From IMG/VR virus record IMGVR_UViG_3300046009_007297, positions 1 to 22,302 of that record: a stretch of DNA of 22,302 nucleotides. One strand, given 5' to 3'. Below the pieces are notes generated by a model that saw nothing but the letters and a program-made list of their open reading frames with translations, did not search any database and had not been told where the DNA came from. The position numbers were made by a program, and so were the translations under genes. Positions 1 to 6,821 of this stretch are shown here, piece by piece. This DNA is from a virus. Numbering within the stretch: the stretch's first letter is position 1; each line of letters begins with the position of its first letter.

Positions 1-1504
1 CTTGTGTACTAGGAACACCAGCTACTATTAAGTTACATTGGTATACTGTACTTGCGGTTATATTAAATCTTTGAGCCCTTATTATATCTCCTACTTGGAA
101 ACTGTGTCCATATTGGCTTCCGGTATCGAACGTTAAGTAATATGTATTATTTCCCAAATCAGTAGCTGTTTCTACTTTTCCTGTGTTTGAGACAAATATA
201 GATCCGTTTGTAGCACGAATTTGAGAGATTAATAGTTCGTATACTTTCATAGTACCGCGAACTGTTAAATTATCTAATTCTAAAGAATATAAATTACTAC
301 TGTCTAATTTCCATCCGCTTCCTGCAAAGCCAGAAAAGAAAGTAGGAGAATTTAAATTATTTGCAAAAGTAGAAACTCCAGTTACACCTAGCGTAGTTCC
401 AATAGTTGTAGAATTAGCAACACGCAAATCAGAACCCGATATCCAACTTGATGCTGATATTATAGATGCTGTTAAGGCTCCTCTTATTATTGTATTTCCA
501 TTTATATCTAGTAAAGCAGTAGGTGTTGTTGTATTTATACCTACATTACCGCTATTACTAATAGTCATTCTTACAGAACCGTTAGTTTCAAATTGTAAAT
601 TTTGGTTGTCATTAGTACCTAAAAGTGCAGTTGTACCAAATGAATTGCCTCCTTGCACAAATACATTAGTACTGGTAATATTTACAAAAGACGCTGTTTG
701 AGCATTAATAGCATTTGAAGCACTTTGTGCCCATGAAGATGTTATTTGGTATGTTCCAACAGGTAAAAACGAAGCTGTTCGAGCATTAATAGCGTTAGAG
801 GCACTTTGTGCCCAAGATGCTGTTCCAAATAATGAACCGGTTATACTATTAGAAGCAGATATTATAGAGGCTGTTATAGAAGTAGCAGTTATACCGCCAT
901 TTACTTGAAAAGTATTTGTAGGAGTTATTGTACCTATACCTATATTATTACCGCTTTGGTAAATTGCTGAAGTAGCAATCGTAGATGTTCCAGTCCATAA
1001 TGGTATATAGTTAGCACTACCTGCTCCTGTTAAACTCCCTCCTCCAGCTGTCGTTATAGACGATGTATTAAATATTGTAACATTTCCATTACTATCTACC
1101 CCCAGCACTTGTGCCTGAATAGCAGTCGAAAGTTGAGTTCTAAAAGTTCCACTTATATGTAATGTTGAAGAAGGTGTTATAGTTCCAATACCTATATTTC
1201 CACTTGAGCTTACATATAAAAATGTAGATGAACCGCTTTGTACCCTAAAAGTATTTGCTCCTATATTTACAGCAGCTGTTATACTTCCTGTTGTAATTCT
1301 ATCTCCTACAGTTCCTCCACTTCCCGATACTCCTGTAGTTAGTGATAATCTATTGTCTTCTCCTATAGTTAACACATAGCTATTCCATCCTCGAGTAACT
1401 ATAGGGATTTGGTTTTTATTTATACCAAAAGCTTGATCAAAGTAGGCTTTACCTTTATTAGGAAGATCTAATCTATTATTACCACTTTTTCTATTTTCAG
1501 CCAT
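1..1504 (-). CDS. Tail-fibre-like virion protein, 3' end cut by window edge
   Basis: An open frame runs from an ATG at 1504 to the left edge without a stop (501 codons seen), starting MAENRKSGNNRLDLP. It carries GIGT/GINT-TP modules near residues 102-110, 182-192 and 313-325, known from phage tail fibres. Around residues 225-290 are two GTASWAQSASNAINA-type segments joined by FLPVGTYQITSSW. From about residue 380 a different domain begins (SPTFFSGFAGSGWKLD, then LTVRGTMKVYELLISQIRA). From memory this resembles a segment of large structural proteins in Bacteroidetes phages; I could not check that. It is most likely a receptor-facing or baseplate-attached fibre. The ATG follows TATTTATA by 20 nt. 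The C-terminal tip lies outside the window, so receptor-binding or chaperone domains cannot be judged. Confidence 0.75.
   Translation of the reverse strand, partial: MAENRKSGNNRLDLPNKGKAYFDQAFGINKNQIPIVTRGWNSYVLTIGEDNRLSLTTGVSGSGGTVGDRITTGSITAAVNIGANTFRVQSGSSTFLYVSSSGNIGIGTITPSSTLHISGTFRTQLSTAIQAQVLGVDSNGNVTIFNTSSITTAGGGSLTGAGSANYIPLWTGTSTIATSAIYQSGNNIGIGTITPTNTFQVNGGITATSITASIISASNSITGSLFGTASWAQSASNAINARTASFLPVGTYQITSSWAQSASNAINAQTASFVNITSTNVFVQGGNSFGTTALLGTNDNQNLQFETNGSVRMTISNSGNVGINTTTPTALLDINGNTIIRGALTASIISASSWISGSDLRVANSTTIGTTLGVTGVSTFANNLNSPTFFSGFAGSGWKLDSSNLYSLELDNLTVRGTMKVYELLISQIRATNGSIFVSNTGKVETATDLGNNTYYLTFDTGSQYGHSFQVGDIIRAQRFNITASTVYQCNLIVAGVPSTQ
810..875 (-). repeat. Fibre cassette repeat, copy in left-edge fibre gene
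   Basis: More diverged copy of the same 66-bp cassette, keeping the core TTCCAAATAATGAACC (plus strand) and AGAAGCAGATATTATAGA. A second shared segment in this gene (about 739-780) matches 9779-9820 in the collagen-bearing fibre gene and encodes FLPVGTYQITSSW. Confidence 0.75.
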
Positions 1505-1524
1505 ACTGCTTTATACTACCTCTA

Positions 1525-1532
1525 TATAAATA
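1525..1532 (-). promoter_or_regulatory. TATTTATA motif before the partial fibre gene
   Basis: The coding strand reads TATTTATA, 20 nt upstream of the ATG at 1504. It lies within an inverted repeat (CTCTAT / ATAGAG, 1520-1535) with a four-base loop. This is one of six intergenic copies of the 8-mer. A promoter role is inferred from position only. Confidence 0.4.
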
Positions 1533-1538
1533 GAGTCC

Positions 1539-1709
1539 TTAGTATATTTTATTCTCTTTGGTTTGTTTTAATTTCCCCATCGCTTCTTCGGATGTAAGTA
1601 ACTTACCTACACTTGCCATTTTTTGAAATTCTTCCATAGTAATACTGATAATGGGTTTACCACTATCTTTAATTTGTTGGAGGAGTTGAGGTGTGGGTTT
1701 AAGGAACAT
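1539..1709 (-). CDS. Small hypothetical protein, 56 aa
   Basis: This short frame runs from ATG 1709 to TAA at 1539-1541 and encodes a Lys/Gln/Glu-rich peptide (MFLKPTPQLLQQIKDSGKPI at the N-terminus, ending KQTKENKIY). It begins 10 nt after the stop of the 193-aa fibre-like gene and ends about 35 nt before the next fibre start, so it fits the operon spacing exactly. A predicted helix covers most of residues 25-50 (EEFQKMASVGKLLTSEEAM). No signal peptide or membrane segment is visible. I do not recognise a family. Two similar-sized genes sit between other fibre genes here (6384-6557 and 6562-6774), so small helical proteins accompany fibres in this module. A chaperone or adaptor role is speculation. 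Confidence 0.6.
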   Translation of the reverse strand: MFLKPTPQLLQQIKDSGKPIISITMEEFQKMASVGKLLTSEEAMGKLKQTKENKIY

Positions 1710-1719
1710 AGTGTTAGCG

Positions 1720-2301
1720 TTAGTTAGGTAAATAACAGGGGATTAGGACAGTATTTCCATTTAATTTTATTTCCATCCAATAATCAGGTGTTCCTAACGC
1801 AAAATCATCAGCAGTTTGCCCATATATTTCCTTAGCGGGAACATCTGGTACGTATCTTGGTGGAGGATTACTAGCTCGTGCAGCATCAATTTGAATATAT
1901 TTTGTACCTGAAGGGTCTGATGTTATGTGTATATATTCGGCAGGTGATGATTCTTGTATTCCAACAAAACCACTACCTGCAGTTACAAGTATTCTTGAAT
2001 TTCCACCCGTAAAAACATCAATTGCTCCAGTTGGTGTTTCAGTTCCTATACCAACATTACCATCGCCCTGTACAAATAATGCTGCCGATGCTGATGGTGA
2101 AGATACCCGCAGTAATGATTGATTATTTGCCCCACTTATATGTAATCTTGCAGAAGGGGTTAATAATCCTATACCTACATTACCACTACCTGATATAAAT
2201 AATGCTGCTGATGCGGTTGGTGATGATACTTGTAATAGAATGGCATTATTTGAACCAGTTATTGAAGCATTGTCTAATATGGTAGGTGAAAATATATCCA
2301 T
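1720..2301 (-). CDS. Fibre-like virion protein with duplicated GIG-TP module, 193 aa
   Basis: The N-terminal half holds two copies of one unit of about 42 residues: SNNAILLQVSSPTASAALFI then SGNVGIGLLTPSARLHISG, repeated as NNQSLLRVSSPSASAALFV then GNVGIGTETP. The duplication is also visible in the DNA (2060-2130 against 2190-2260). A third, weaker copy (GGNSRILVTAGSGFVGIQESSP) follows. The C-terminus (TPDYWMEIKLNGNTVLIPCYLPN) is a compact module that, from memory, closes short fibre-associated proteins in T4-like marine phages. It probably sits on the tail fibre or baseplate. It lies 5 nt after the stop of the 938-aa gene, with an A-rich leader (AATAAAA) and no Shine-Dalgarno sequence. Confidence 0.7.
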   Translation of the reverse strand: MDIFSPTILDNASITGSNNAILLQVSSPTASAALFISGSGNVGIGLLTPSARLHISGANNQSLLRVSSPSASAALFVQGDGNVGIGTETPTGAIDVFTGGNSRILVTAGSGFVGIQESSPAEYIHITSDPSGTKYIQIDAARASNPPPRYVPDVPAKEIYGQTADDFALGTPDYWMEIKLNGNTVLIPCYLPN

Positions 2302-2306
2302 TTTTA

Positions 2307-5123
2307 TTAATAGAATATTAAGGTTCTGAAGTGCGGTGTATCATTACTTCTTAAATAGTATAAGTAATCTAATCCATCCTCACTCGTTTTTAATATCATT
2401 CTTTGAGATTGTCTTGCTGTTGAGTTACCTGCTGGTAATGTGGTTGCACCATTCTCCATTATATCTCTATCAGTATCTATGTAAACAAACTGAGCTGAGA
2501 CGTTAGGTTGAATATAAATTCGGTTTTTACCATCATAAGTAATATTAGTTCCATCAGTCAAGTTTAATGTTGTGGAGTGATGCCAAGGTGGTATAAACGG
2601 ATACTCATACATCATCGTTGCTATATTGTATTTTACAAACCTTAATGTAGAGTTTGCCTCAAACATATAAATGTATTTTCCCAATGAGCTAGTTGGTGTT
2701 AAGTTACTACCACTCTCTCTACCATATATCCATTTCATATCAGCACCCCCAGCACCTGATGTTGTAGATGTTGTATTTCTTCTACCAGTTGGTAAAATGC
2801 TATAAACAGTTGTTGTATCAGGCGTTGCAGTAGTACCACCAGCAGTATTAGTAGTACCAAAGGTTATTGTGTTGCTGGTATTTGATGAGATAGTTGCTTC
2901 TTGTCCAACACCCGTTCCTGCTAAAAATCTAATTTGAGCACCTACCCAAAAGTTAGTAGGCCAGTTTTTAGTACCATCTACAAGGGTAGATGCAGTACCT
3001 CCTGTTGCTGTTCCAAAACCACGTGATGATGATAATTCAACAGGTAATACTACGTTAGTAGTTGTTGCTGTTGCATTTTGTGAAATTGAAGCTGTTATAA
3101 ATAATCCGTTTGAACTTGTTTCATATGAGCGGTAAAAAGTACCTGCAGGAATACCACTGCCTGTAATAGGAGCACCAATAGGAATAGCTTGAATTGTAGG
3201 TAATTGATTTCCTGCTCCTGATGCGCTTAAAAATACTAAACTTGAGCCGTTGGTAATACTACCTGTCAAATAAAAGCTACTTGTTCCTGTTGTTAATCCT
3301 GTATCTAATCCGTAACTTGCTCCAAATGCTTGAGGGCTTAATATGTTGTACCCCCACACGGCTGTATTACCTGTTAAGGAAGTAGCAGACGCCATAGCGG
3401 TTGCTAATGTCAATGATTGTGAAGTATTTGCAGTAATTCTTGAATAGTTAGTTGTAGGTGCGGTTGGTGAACTGCTCCATACTTGTACTATATTACCTAC
3501 ATGCTCATTTGTTACCCAGTTTTTAGATGTATCAAATAATAGTGTAGTTGTATGTGCGTTTAATACCGCATTTGCTGATGGTGTACTACCCATCGCATAA
3601 GTGAATTGAGTAGGTTGTGAAGTACCTGTTAAAGTAGCTGATAGTGGATATGATGATGTTACAACAAAATTACCATTGTAAATTGCAGCATCTGCTCCTG
3701 TTGCACCTGTAATTGTTATTCTGTCTCCAGTTTCAAAAGGATGTCCTGTAATTGTTGTTACAGTAGCAATATTACCTGTTCTTGTAATTGCTGATATAGG
3801 AACTTGAAAACTAAAAGATGAAGAATACCTAACTGAAGCAACATTCGCTACACCTTCATCTAACCTTTGAGATGGATAAACTGAATTATTTAAGTTGGAG
3901 AATTGTCCTACTGTAGCAAAGTTACCGCCATTTATATAGGATTTATCATCATCCACTATAATTTCGTATTGATTTGAACCACTTGGTGCTATATCTAAAT
4001 CAGCAGCAAATTGAAGAGTGTTGCTAGTATTTGAAGTTATTAATCTTTCAATACCATTTGTTTTATTTACAAACCTATAATTTCTCCATTGATTAATTCC
4101 CCAGTTTTGGGTAGTATCTACCGCTAAACGAGCTGAACCACTTGTTAAACTTCCAGTAACAAATGGAGGTACTAATTCAGATGAAATAGGTTCATATTGT
4201 AATGTAGTTAAAGCTAAATAATTAGGCATTACACCTGTTTGAGTATGTAATGGAAACCAGTTAGCATATAACGGATCATACCTGTAAGCTAAATAAAATG
4301 CATTAGTAGATATATTTTGAATACTAACTAATGAACCTACATTGATTTCAAAACGTGAACTTTTATCTAAATTAGTAGTCCAAGGAGTATCTACTGTAAT
4401 AGTGCTCCGTTGAATAACACATCGAGTAGCAGTTCCTACTGAAATTGCGTTAGCATCATATACATGGTTATATGCCTGATTAGGGTCGGTTACATGCCAT
4501 TCTGCATTAGCAAAGAATAGAGTATCATTGTTGTTATATAATACCCTTCTAATAAAATATTGTTGTGAAGTTCCTAAATATGCTCTTACTTGATAACCTC
4601 TCCATTGATTAGGCACCCACTTTTTGGTAGTATCAGTTATTGAAGTTACACCTGTTGTGGTGTTTGTATAAGTTGCAGTCGGAGTTAGATATTCAATATT
4701 TTCAGGTTGAGTACAAGCGGTAATAGTTCTTTCCTGTCCTCTACCCAATCCAGCTACTACTTTTATTTTTAACCCAACCACAGCACTTTCATTAATAAAT
4801 GCTCCGATTGCAGTTGAACTACCACTTGTCCCTGCTATAAAGTTACCATAGTGTCCTTGACTTAAATCCCATGAACCATTTACAGTTGATGCTGGTGAGT
4901 TAGGTAATAAAGCACCTAATGTTGTCCAAGAATCACTGTAAGTGTCATATAGGTACATTGTTGTAGCCGAAGTGTGGAAATTATACCTATTATACCGGCT
5001 TCCAGTTGCTGCAGCAGGGAAGTTATAAACACAAGAGTTTGCTGCGGTAGTATAAGGTGAATACCTCATCCATTCCCATACGGGCTGGTCTACCATTGTT
5101 TTTAATCGTTTTGTTAGTGCCAT
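2307..5123 (-). CDS. Large virion structural protein with four-fold repeat, 938 aa
   Basis: This is the largest gene in the window. It encodes a Ser/Thr/Asn-rich, probably beta-rich protein with no transmembrane segment. Four repeats share a core Trp-x-x-Asn-x-(Trp/His)-x-Gly/Asn: WVPNQWRGY (169), WGINQWRNY (341), WVTNEHVGN (536) and WPTNFWVGA (721). Each is preceded by DTTK/DTTQ/DTSK/DGTK and followed about 20-30 residues later by an (R/E)x(I/L/T)xxNTSxxLxF-type strand. A partial unit may lie at residues 115-135 (GLKIKVVAGLGRGQERTI). The C-terminal 140 residues are aromatic-rich and lack the repeat (GKYIYMFEANSTLRFVKYN and onwards). It sits among fibre genes, so a tail, baseplate or neck-fibre component is likely. 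I do not recognise a T4 counterpart. Confidence 0.7.
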   Translation of the reverse strand: MALTKRLKTMVDQPVWEWMRYSPYTTAANSCVYNFPAAATGSRYNRYNFHTSATTMYLYDTYSDSWTTLGALLPNSPASTVNGSWDLSQGHYGNFIAGTSGSSTAIGAFINESAVVGLKIKVVAGLGRGQERTITACTQPENIEYLTPTATYTNTTTGVTSITDTTKKWVPNQWRGYQVRAYLGTSQQYFIRRVLYNNNDTLFFANAEWHVTDPNQAYNHVYDANAISVGTATRCVIQRSTITVDTPWTTNLDKSSRFEINVGSLVSIQNISTNAFYLAYRYDPLYANWFPLHTQTGVMPNYLALTTLQYEPISSELVPPFVTGSLTSGSARLAVDTTQNWGINQWRNYRFVNKTNGIERLITSNTSNTLQFAADLDIAPSGSNQYEIIVDDDKSYINGGNFATVGQFSNLNNSVYPSQRLDEGVANVASVRYSSSFSFQVPISAITRTGNIATVTTITGHPFETGDRITITGATGADAAIYNGNFVVTSSYPLSATLTGTSQPTQFTYAMGSTPSANAVLNAHTTTLLFDTSKNWVTNEHVGNIVQVWSSSPTAPTTNYSRITANTSQSLTLATAMASATSLTGNTAVWGYNILSPQAFGASYGLDTGLTTGTSSFYLTGSITNGSSLVFLSASGAGNQLPTIQAIPIGAPITGSGIPAGTFYRSYETSSNGLFITASISQNATATTTNVVLPVELSSSRGFGTATGGTASTLVDGTKNWPTNFWVGAQIRFLAGTGVGQEATISSNTSNTITFGTTNTAGGTTATPDTTTVYSILPTGRRNTTSTTSGAGGADMKWIYGRESGSNLTPTSSLGKYIYMFEANSTLRFVKYNIATMMYEYPFIPPWHHSTTLNLTDGTNITYDGKNRIYIQPNVSAQFVYIDTDRDIMENGATTLPAGNSTARQSQRMILKTSEDGLDYLYYLRSNDTPHFRTLIFY

Positions 5124-5126
5124 AAT

Positions 5127-5645
5127 TTAACTGAATTCTAATTGGTTTCTTAAAGTTGCGTATGCTATTCTGGATTGTAGTACAAATGTGGACTCGGGTG
5201 CTGATATTGTTGCGTTACCAGAAGGTCCGTTTATCATAGTACTTTGCATTACTGTTGCTGTTCCTGTACTGCCCCCAATATCAATACTCTGTCTACCACT
5301 GGCATCTTGTCTTGATATTGGTTCTAATAATTTAACCATTCTACCTAATAGTGCCGTTTGGTCACTCAAATATTGTAGAGTTTCTTGTGATGCAGGAGTA
5401 TATTGGTTTTCTAAAAATATCTGCAAACTATCACTATCACTCATTAGTGATGTATTATATGTTAATGTTAATACATTACCACTTATAGTTCCCCCATAGT
5501 TAGGGTCTGCGAAGTTATAAATAATAAGATTATCGGTTACATTTGTTATAATTAATAGCTGTTGTAATGATATTGCTTCTGATGTGTTAAATGTGATTTG
5601 CTTTGCAGCCGCATTAAATGTATAATCTTCAAATAATATTTTCAT
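5127..5645 (-). CDS. Structural protein of fibre module, 172 aa
   Basis: The N-terminal 85 residues are predominantly beta (ITFNTSEAISLQQLLIITNV, GGTISGNVLTLTYNTSL). A helical segment follows (ETLQYLSDQTALLGRMVKLL, about residues 88-108), and the C-terminal part is Gly/Ser-rich and polar. From memory, small proteins with this DQTALLGRMVKLLEP segment occur next to fibres in marine T4-like phages, but I cannot name a function. The start ATG (5645) overlaps the stop of the 64-aa gene upstream as ATGA, so the two are probably translationally coupled. It ends 3 nt before the 938-aa gene. A trimeric adaptor that joins fibre proteins would fit, but this is inference. Confidence 0.65.
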   Translation of the reverse strand: MKILFEDYTFNAAAKQITFNTSEAISLQQLLIITNVTDNLIIYNFADPNYGGTISGNVLTLTYNTSLMSDSDSLQIFLENQYTPASQETLQYLSDQTALLGRMVKLLEPISRQDASGRQSIDIGGSTGTATVMQSTMINGPSGNATISAPESTFVLQSRIAYATLRNQLEFS

Positions 5646-5836
5646 AATACCCCATCATGTTTTATAATTCTACATAGTTTTGGATGATTTTCAATTTGTA
5701 ATTTTTCTATGTACCTCTCCGCATCTTCGTAAGAAGTAAATAGGTATATTGGGTTATTTTCCCCATCAACCAATGAAGCCCACATAGAGTTGTTACCATC
5801 TAAAAATTGTATTTGTATTTCGTATCGTTCATTCAT
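5642..5836 (-). CDS. Small hypothetical protein, 64 aa
   Basis: This is a compact soluble protein with a likely beta-beta-alpha-beta pattern: YEIQIQFLDG, ASLVDGENNPIYLF, the helix EDAERYIEKLQI, then CRIIKHDGVL. No signal peptide or membrane segment is seen. Its TGA stop overlaps the ATG of the 172-aa structural gene by four bases (ATGA), which is good evidence that it is genuinely translated. The start codon follows an AT-rich leader without Shine-Dalgarno. I do not recognise a family. Its size and fold pattern fit a small assembly factor or accessory protein for the downstream structural protein, which is inference from coupling alone. Confidence 0.65.
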   Translation of the reverse strand: MNERYEIQIQFLDGNNSMWASLVDGENNPIYLFTSYEDAERYIEKLQIENHPKLCRIIKHDGVL

Positions 5837-5854
5837 ATCTATTATATATAGTTT

Positions 5855-6289
5855 TTATAAAACAATTGAATATGCTATCATTAAAGAAAGTGCGTTATTA
5901 GGTAACACACTACCTACTGTCGCACTTGCATATCCAGCTCTTGCCGTTGAAAATGTTATAACTGATTGATTATCTGATGTTCCTTGAATTGAATCAGGAA
6001 CCACCACTTGATAACTATTATCGTATACTGTTATTACAGGTGTTCTAAAATTAAGATTGTGATTAAAAGTCCAAGTAGTTGAAGCAACTGATTGTGTGAA
6101 TGTTGCAAAGTTTTGACCAGAAAATGATGATGCAGTTAGTGCGTTTTGAGCCCAAGAGGATGTTCCAAATAGTGAACCAGTAATGCCGCTAGAAGCAGAT
6201 ATTATAGATGCAGTTAAAGATGTCGCTAAGCTAAGCGAGTTAAGGGATGCATCTGATCCCGATGTAATTAATTTCTTCCAATTCGGCAC
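5855..6289 (-). CDS. Miniature tail-fibre paralogue, 144 aa, GTG start
   Basis: The N-terminus MPNWKKLITSGSDASLNSLS matches the start of the 628-aa fibre (MATWKKVIVSGSNAHLTGIT). It then has the shared module ASIISASSGITGSLFGTSSW (residues ~28-47), encoded by a DNA cassette also present in that gene. The C-terminal ~85 residues differ: TTWTFNHNLNFRTPVITVYD, then a strand-rich tail ending LSLMIAYSIVL. From memory this C-terminal domain recurs at the tips of T4-like phage fibre proteins. The only plausible start is GTG at 6289: there is no in-frame ATG between it and an upstream TAA at 6311-6313. The gene therefore looks like a short fibre with the same attachment end and an alternative tip. Confidence 0.75.
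   Translation of the reverse strand: MPNWKKLITSGSDASLNSLSLATSLTASIISASSGITGSLFGTSSWAQNALTASSFSGQNFATFTQSVASTTWTFNHNLNFRTPVITVYDNSYQVVVPDSIQGTSDNQSVITFSTARAGYASATVGSVLPNNALSLMIAYSIVL
6150..6215 (-). repeat. Fibre cassette repeat, copy in mini-fibre gene
   Basis: A 66-bp cassette encoding SIISASSGITGSLFGTSSWA is found at 6150-6215, 7798-7863 and, more diverged, at 810-875. By hand I count about six differences between the first two. A shorter related copy (about 33 bp, GSLFGTASWA part) lies at 9834-9867. The copies are in four different fibre genes, all in the same orientation. Confidence 0.8.
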
Positions 6290-6383
6290 ACCTATTTCTA
6301 TTATGGTTGGTTACAACAAATGTGTGTTGTCCACTTCCCTTTCGGGCCAATAATATCAATAATAAATATGTAAAAAAAAAGTA
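6290..6383 (-). other. Structured intergenic leader of the GTG-start fibre gene
   Basis: In transcription order this gap holds a run of nine T (6372-6380), a TATTTATT sequence near 6359-6366, a small CCC-GAAA-GGG hairpin (6337-6346, GNRA-type loop) and an ACAACA / TGTTGT inverted repeat (6313-6330, six-base stem). It is the longest gap inside the fibre module. The T run could end the upstream transcript and the hairpins could lie in the leader of the fibre mRNA. Function is inferred only. Confidence 0.35.
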
Positions 6384-6557
6384 TTATTGCTGAGATTCTA
6401 GAGCTTTTTCAAGTTCTTTGTCCCTTTTTTGAACTTCTTTATTGTACATATTTTCTACTTTGTCTTGTAATGTTACCATTTTGCGAGCACTAGCTCCCGT
6501 AATAGTAAGTAAATCTAGACCTTGCCTAATAACAGATAATTCTTCAATTGTAAACAT
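6384..6557 (-). CDS. Small coiled-coil-like hypothetical protein, 57 aa
   Basis: The frame runs from ATG 6557 to TAA at 6384-6386 and encodes an almost entirely helical, charged peptide: MFTIEELSVIRQGLDLLTIT, then a helix from about residue 24 to 57 with many Lys, Glu and Gln (KVENMYNKEVQKRDKELEKA, ending LESQQ). Hydrophobic spacing suggests a short coiled coil. It starts 4 nt after the stop of the neighbouring small gene, so the pair looks like one unit. No signal peptide or membrane segment is present. I recognise no family. Its place between two fibre genes suggests an oligomerisation or assembly helper, but nothing in the sequence proves that. Confidence 0.6.
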   Translation of the reverse strand: MFTIEELSVIRQGLDLLTITGASARKMVTLQDKVENMYNKEVQKRDKELEKALESQQ

Positions 6558-6561
6558 AACA

Positions 6562-6774
6562 TTATTGGTTTATTTTGGAATGATATTCTTGTAATTTATA
6601 TGCTAAATCGTATATTAATTCAACCATATTGCCACTAAATGTGGAATTTTTTATAAGGGTTAATAAAAATTCTATTTCTTGTTTTGATAAATCTATAGAA
6701 TGAGTAACAACAGCAGGAAGTTCTGGTTGTTTTTGAGAAGAAATAATATTTAGATTAGATGCATTAAAAGCCAT
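6562..6774 (-). CDS. Small hypothetical protein, 70 aa
   Basis: I chose ATG 6774 (MAFNASNLNIISSQKQPELP). The frame stays open upstream to ATGs at 6801 and 6837, but the 6837 start would overlap the end of the 628-aa fibre gene and both longer forms would place TATTTATA inside or immediately before the gene. The body is soluble, with a helical segment SKQEIEFLLTLIKNSTFSGN and a second helix MVELIYDLAYKLQEYHSKIN at the C-terminus. From memory, the run 'LSKQEIEFLLTLIKNSTFSG' recalls small conserved proteins of marine T4-like phages with unknown role. If ATG 6837 is used, the extra N-terminus (FLKINIFIGMVTYLKKLF) would be hydrophobic, which changes the prediction. Confidence 0.6.
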   Translation of the reverse strand: MAFNASNLNIISSQKQPELPAVVTHSIDLSKQEIEFLLTLIKNSTFSGNMVELIYDLAYKLQEYHSKINQ

Positions 6775-6804
6775 AAACAGTTTTTTTAAGTATGTTACCA
6801 TACC

Positions 6805-6812
6805 TATAAATA
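6805..6812 (-). promoter_or_regulatory. TATTTATA motif between 628-aa fibre gene and small gene
   Basis: The coding strand reads TATTTATA, 9 nt after the stop of the fibre gene and 30 nt before ATG 6774 (3 nt before the alternative ATG 6801). The spacing to 6774 is longer than at the other copies. Promoter function is inferred from recurrence. Confidence 0.35.
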
Positions 6813-6821
6813 TGTTAATTT

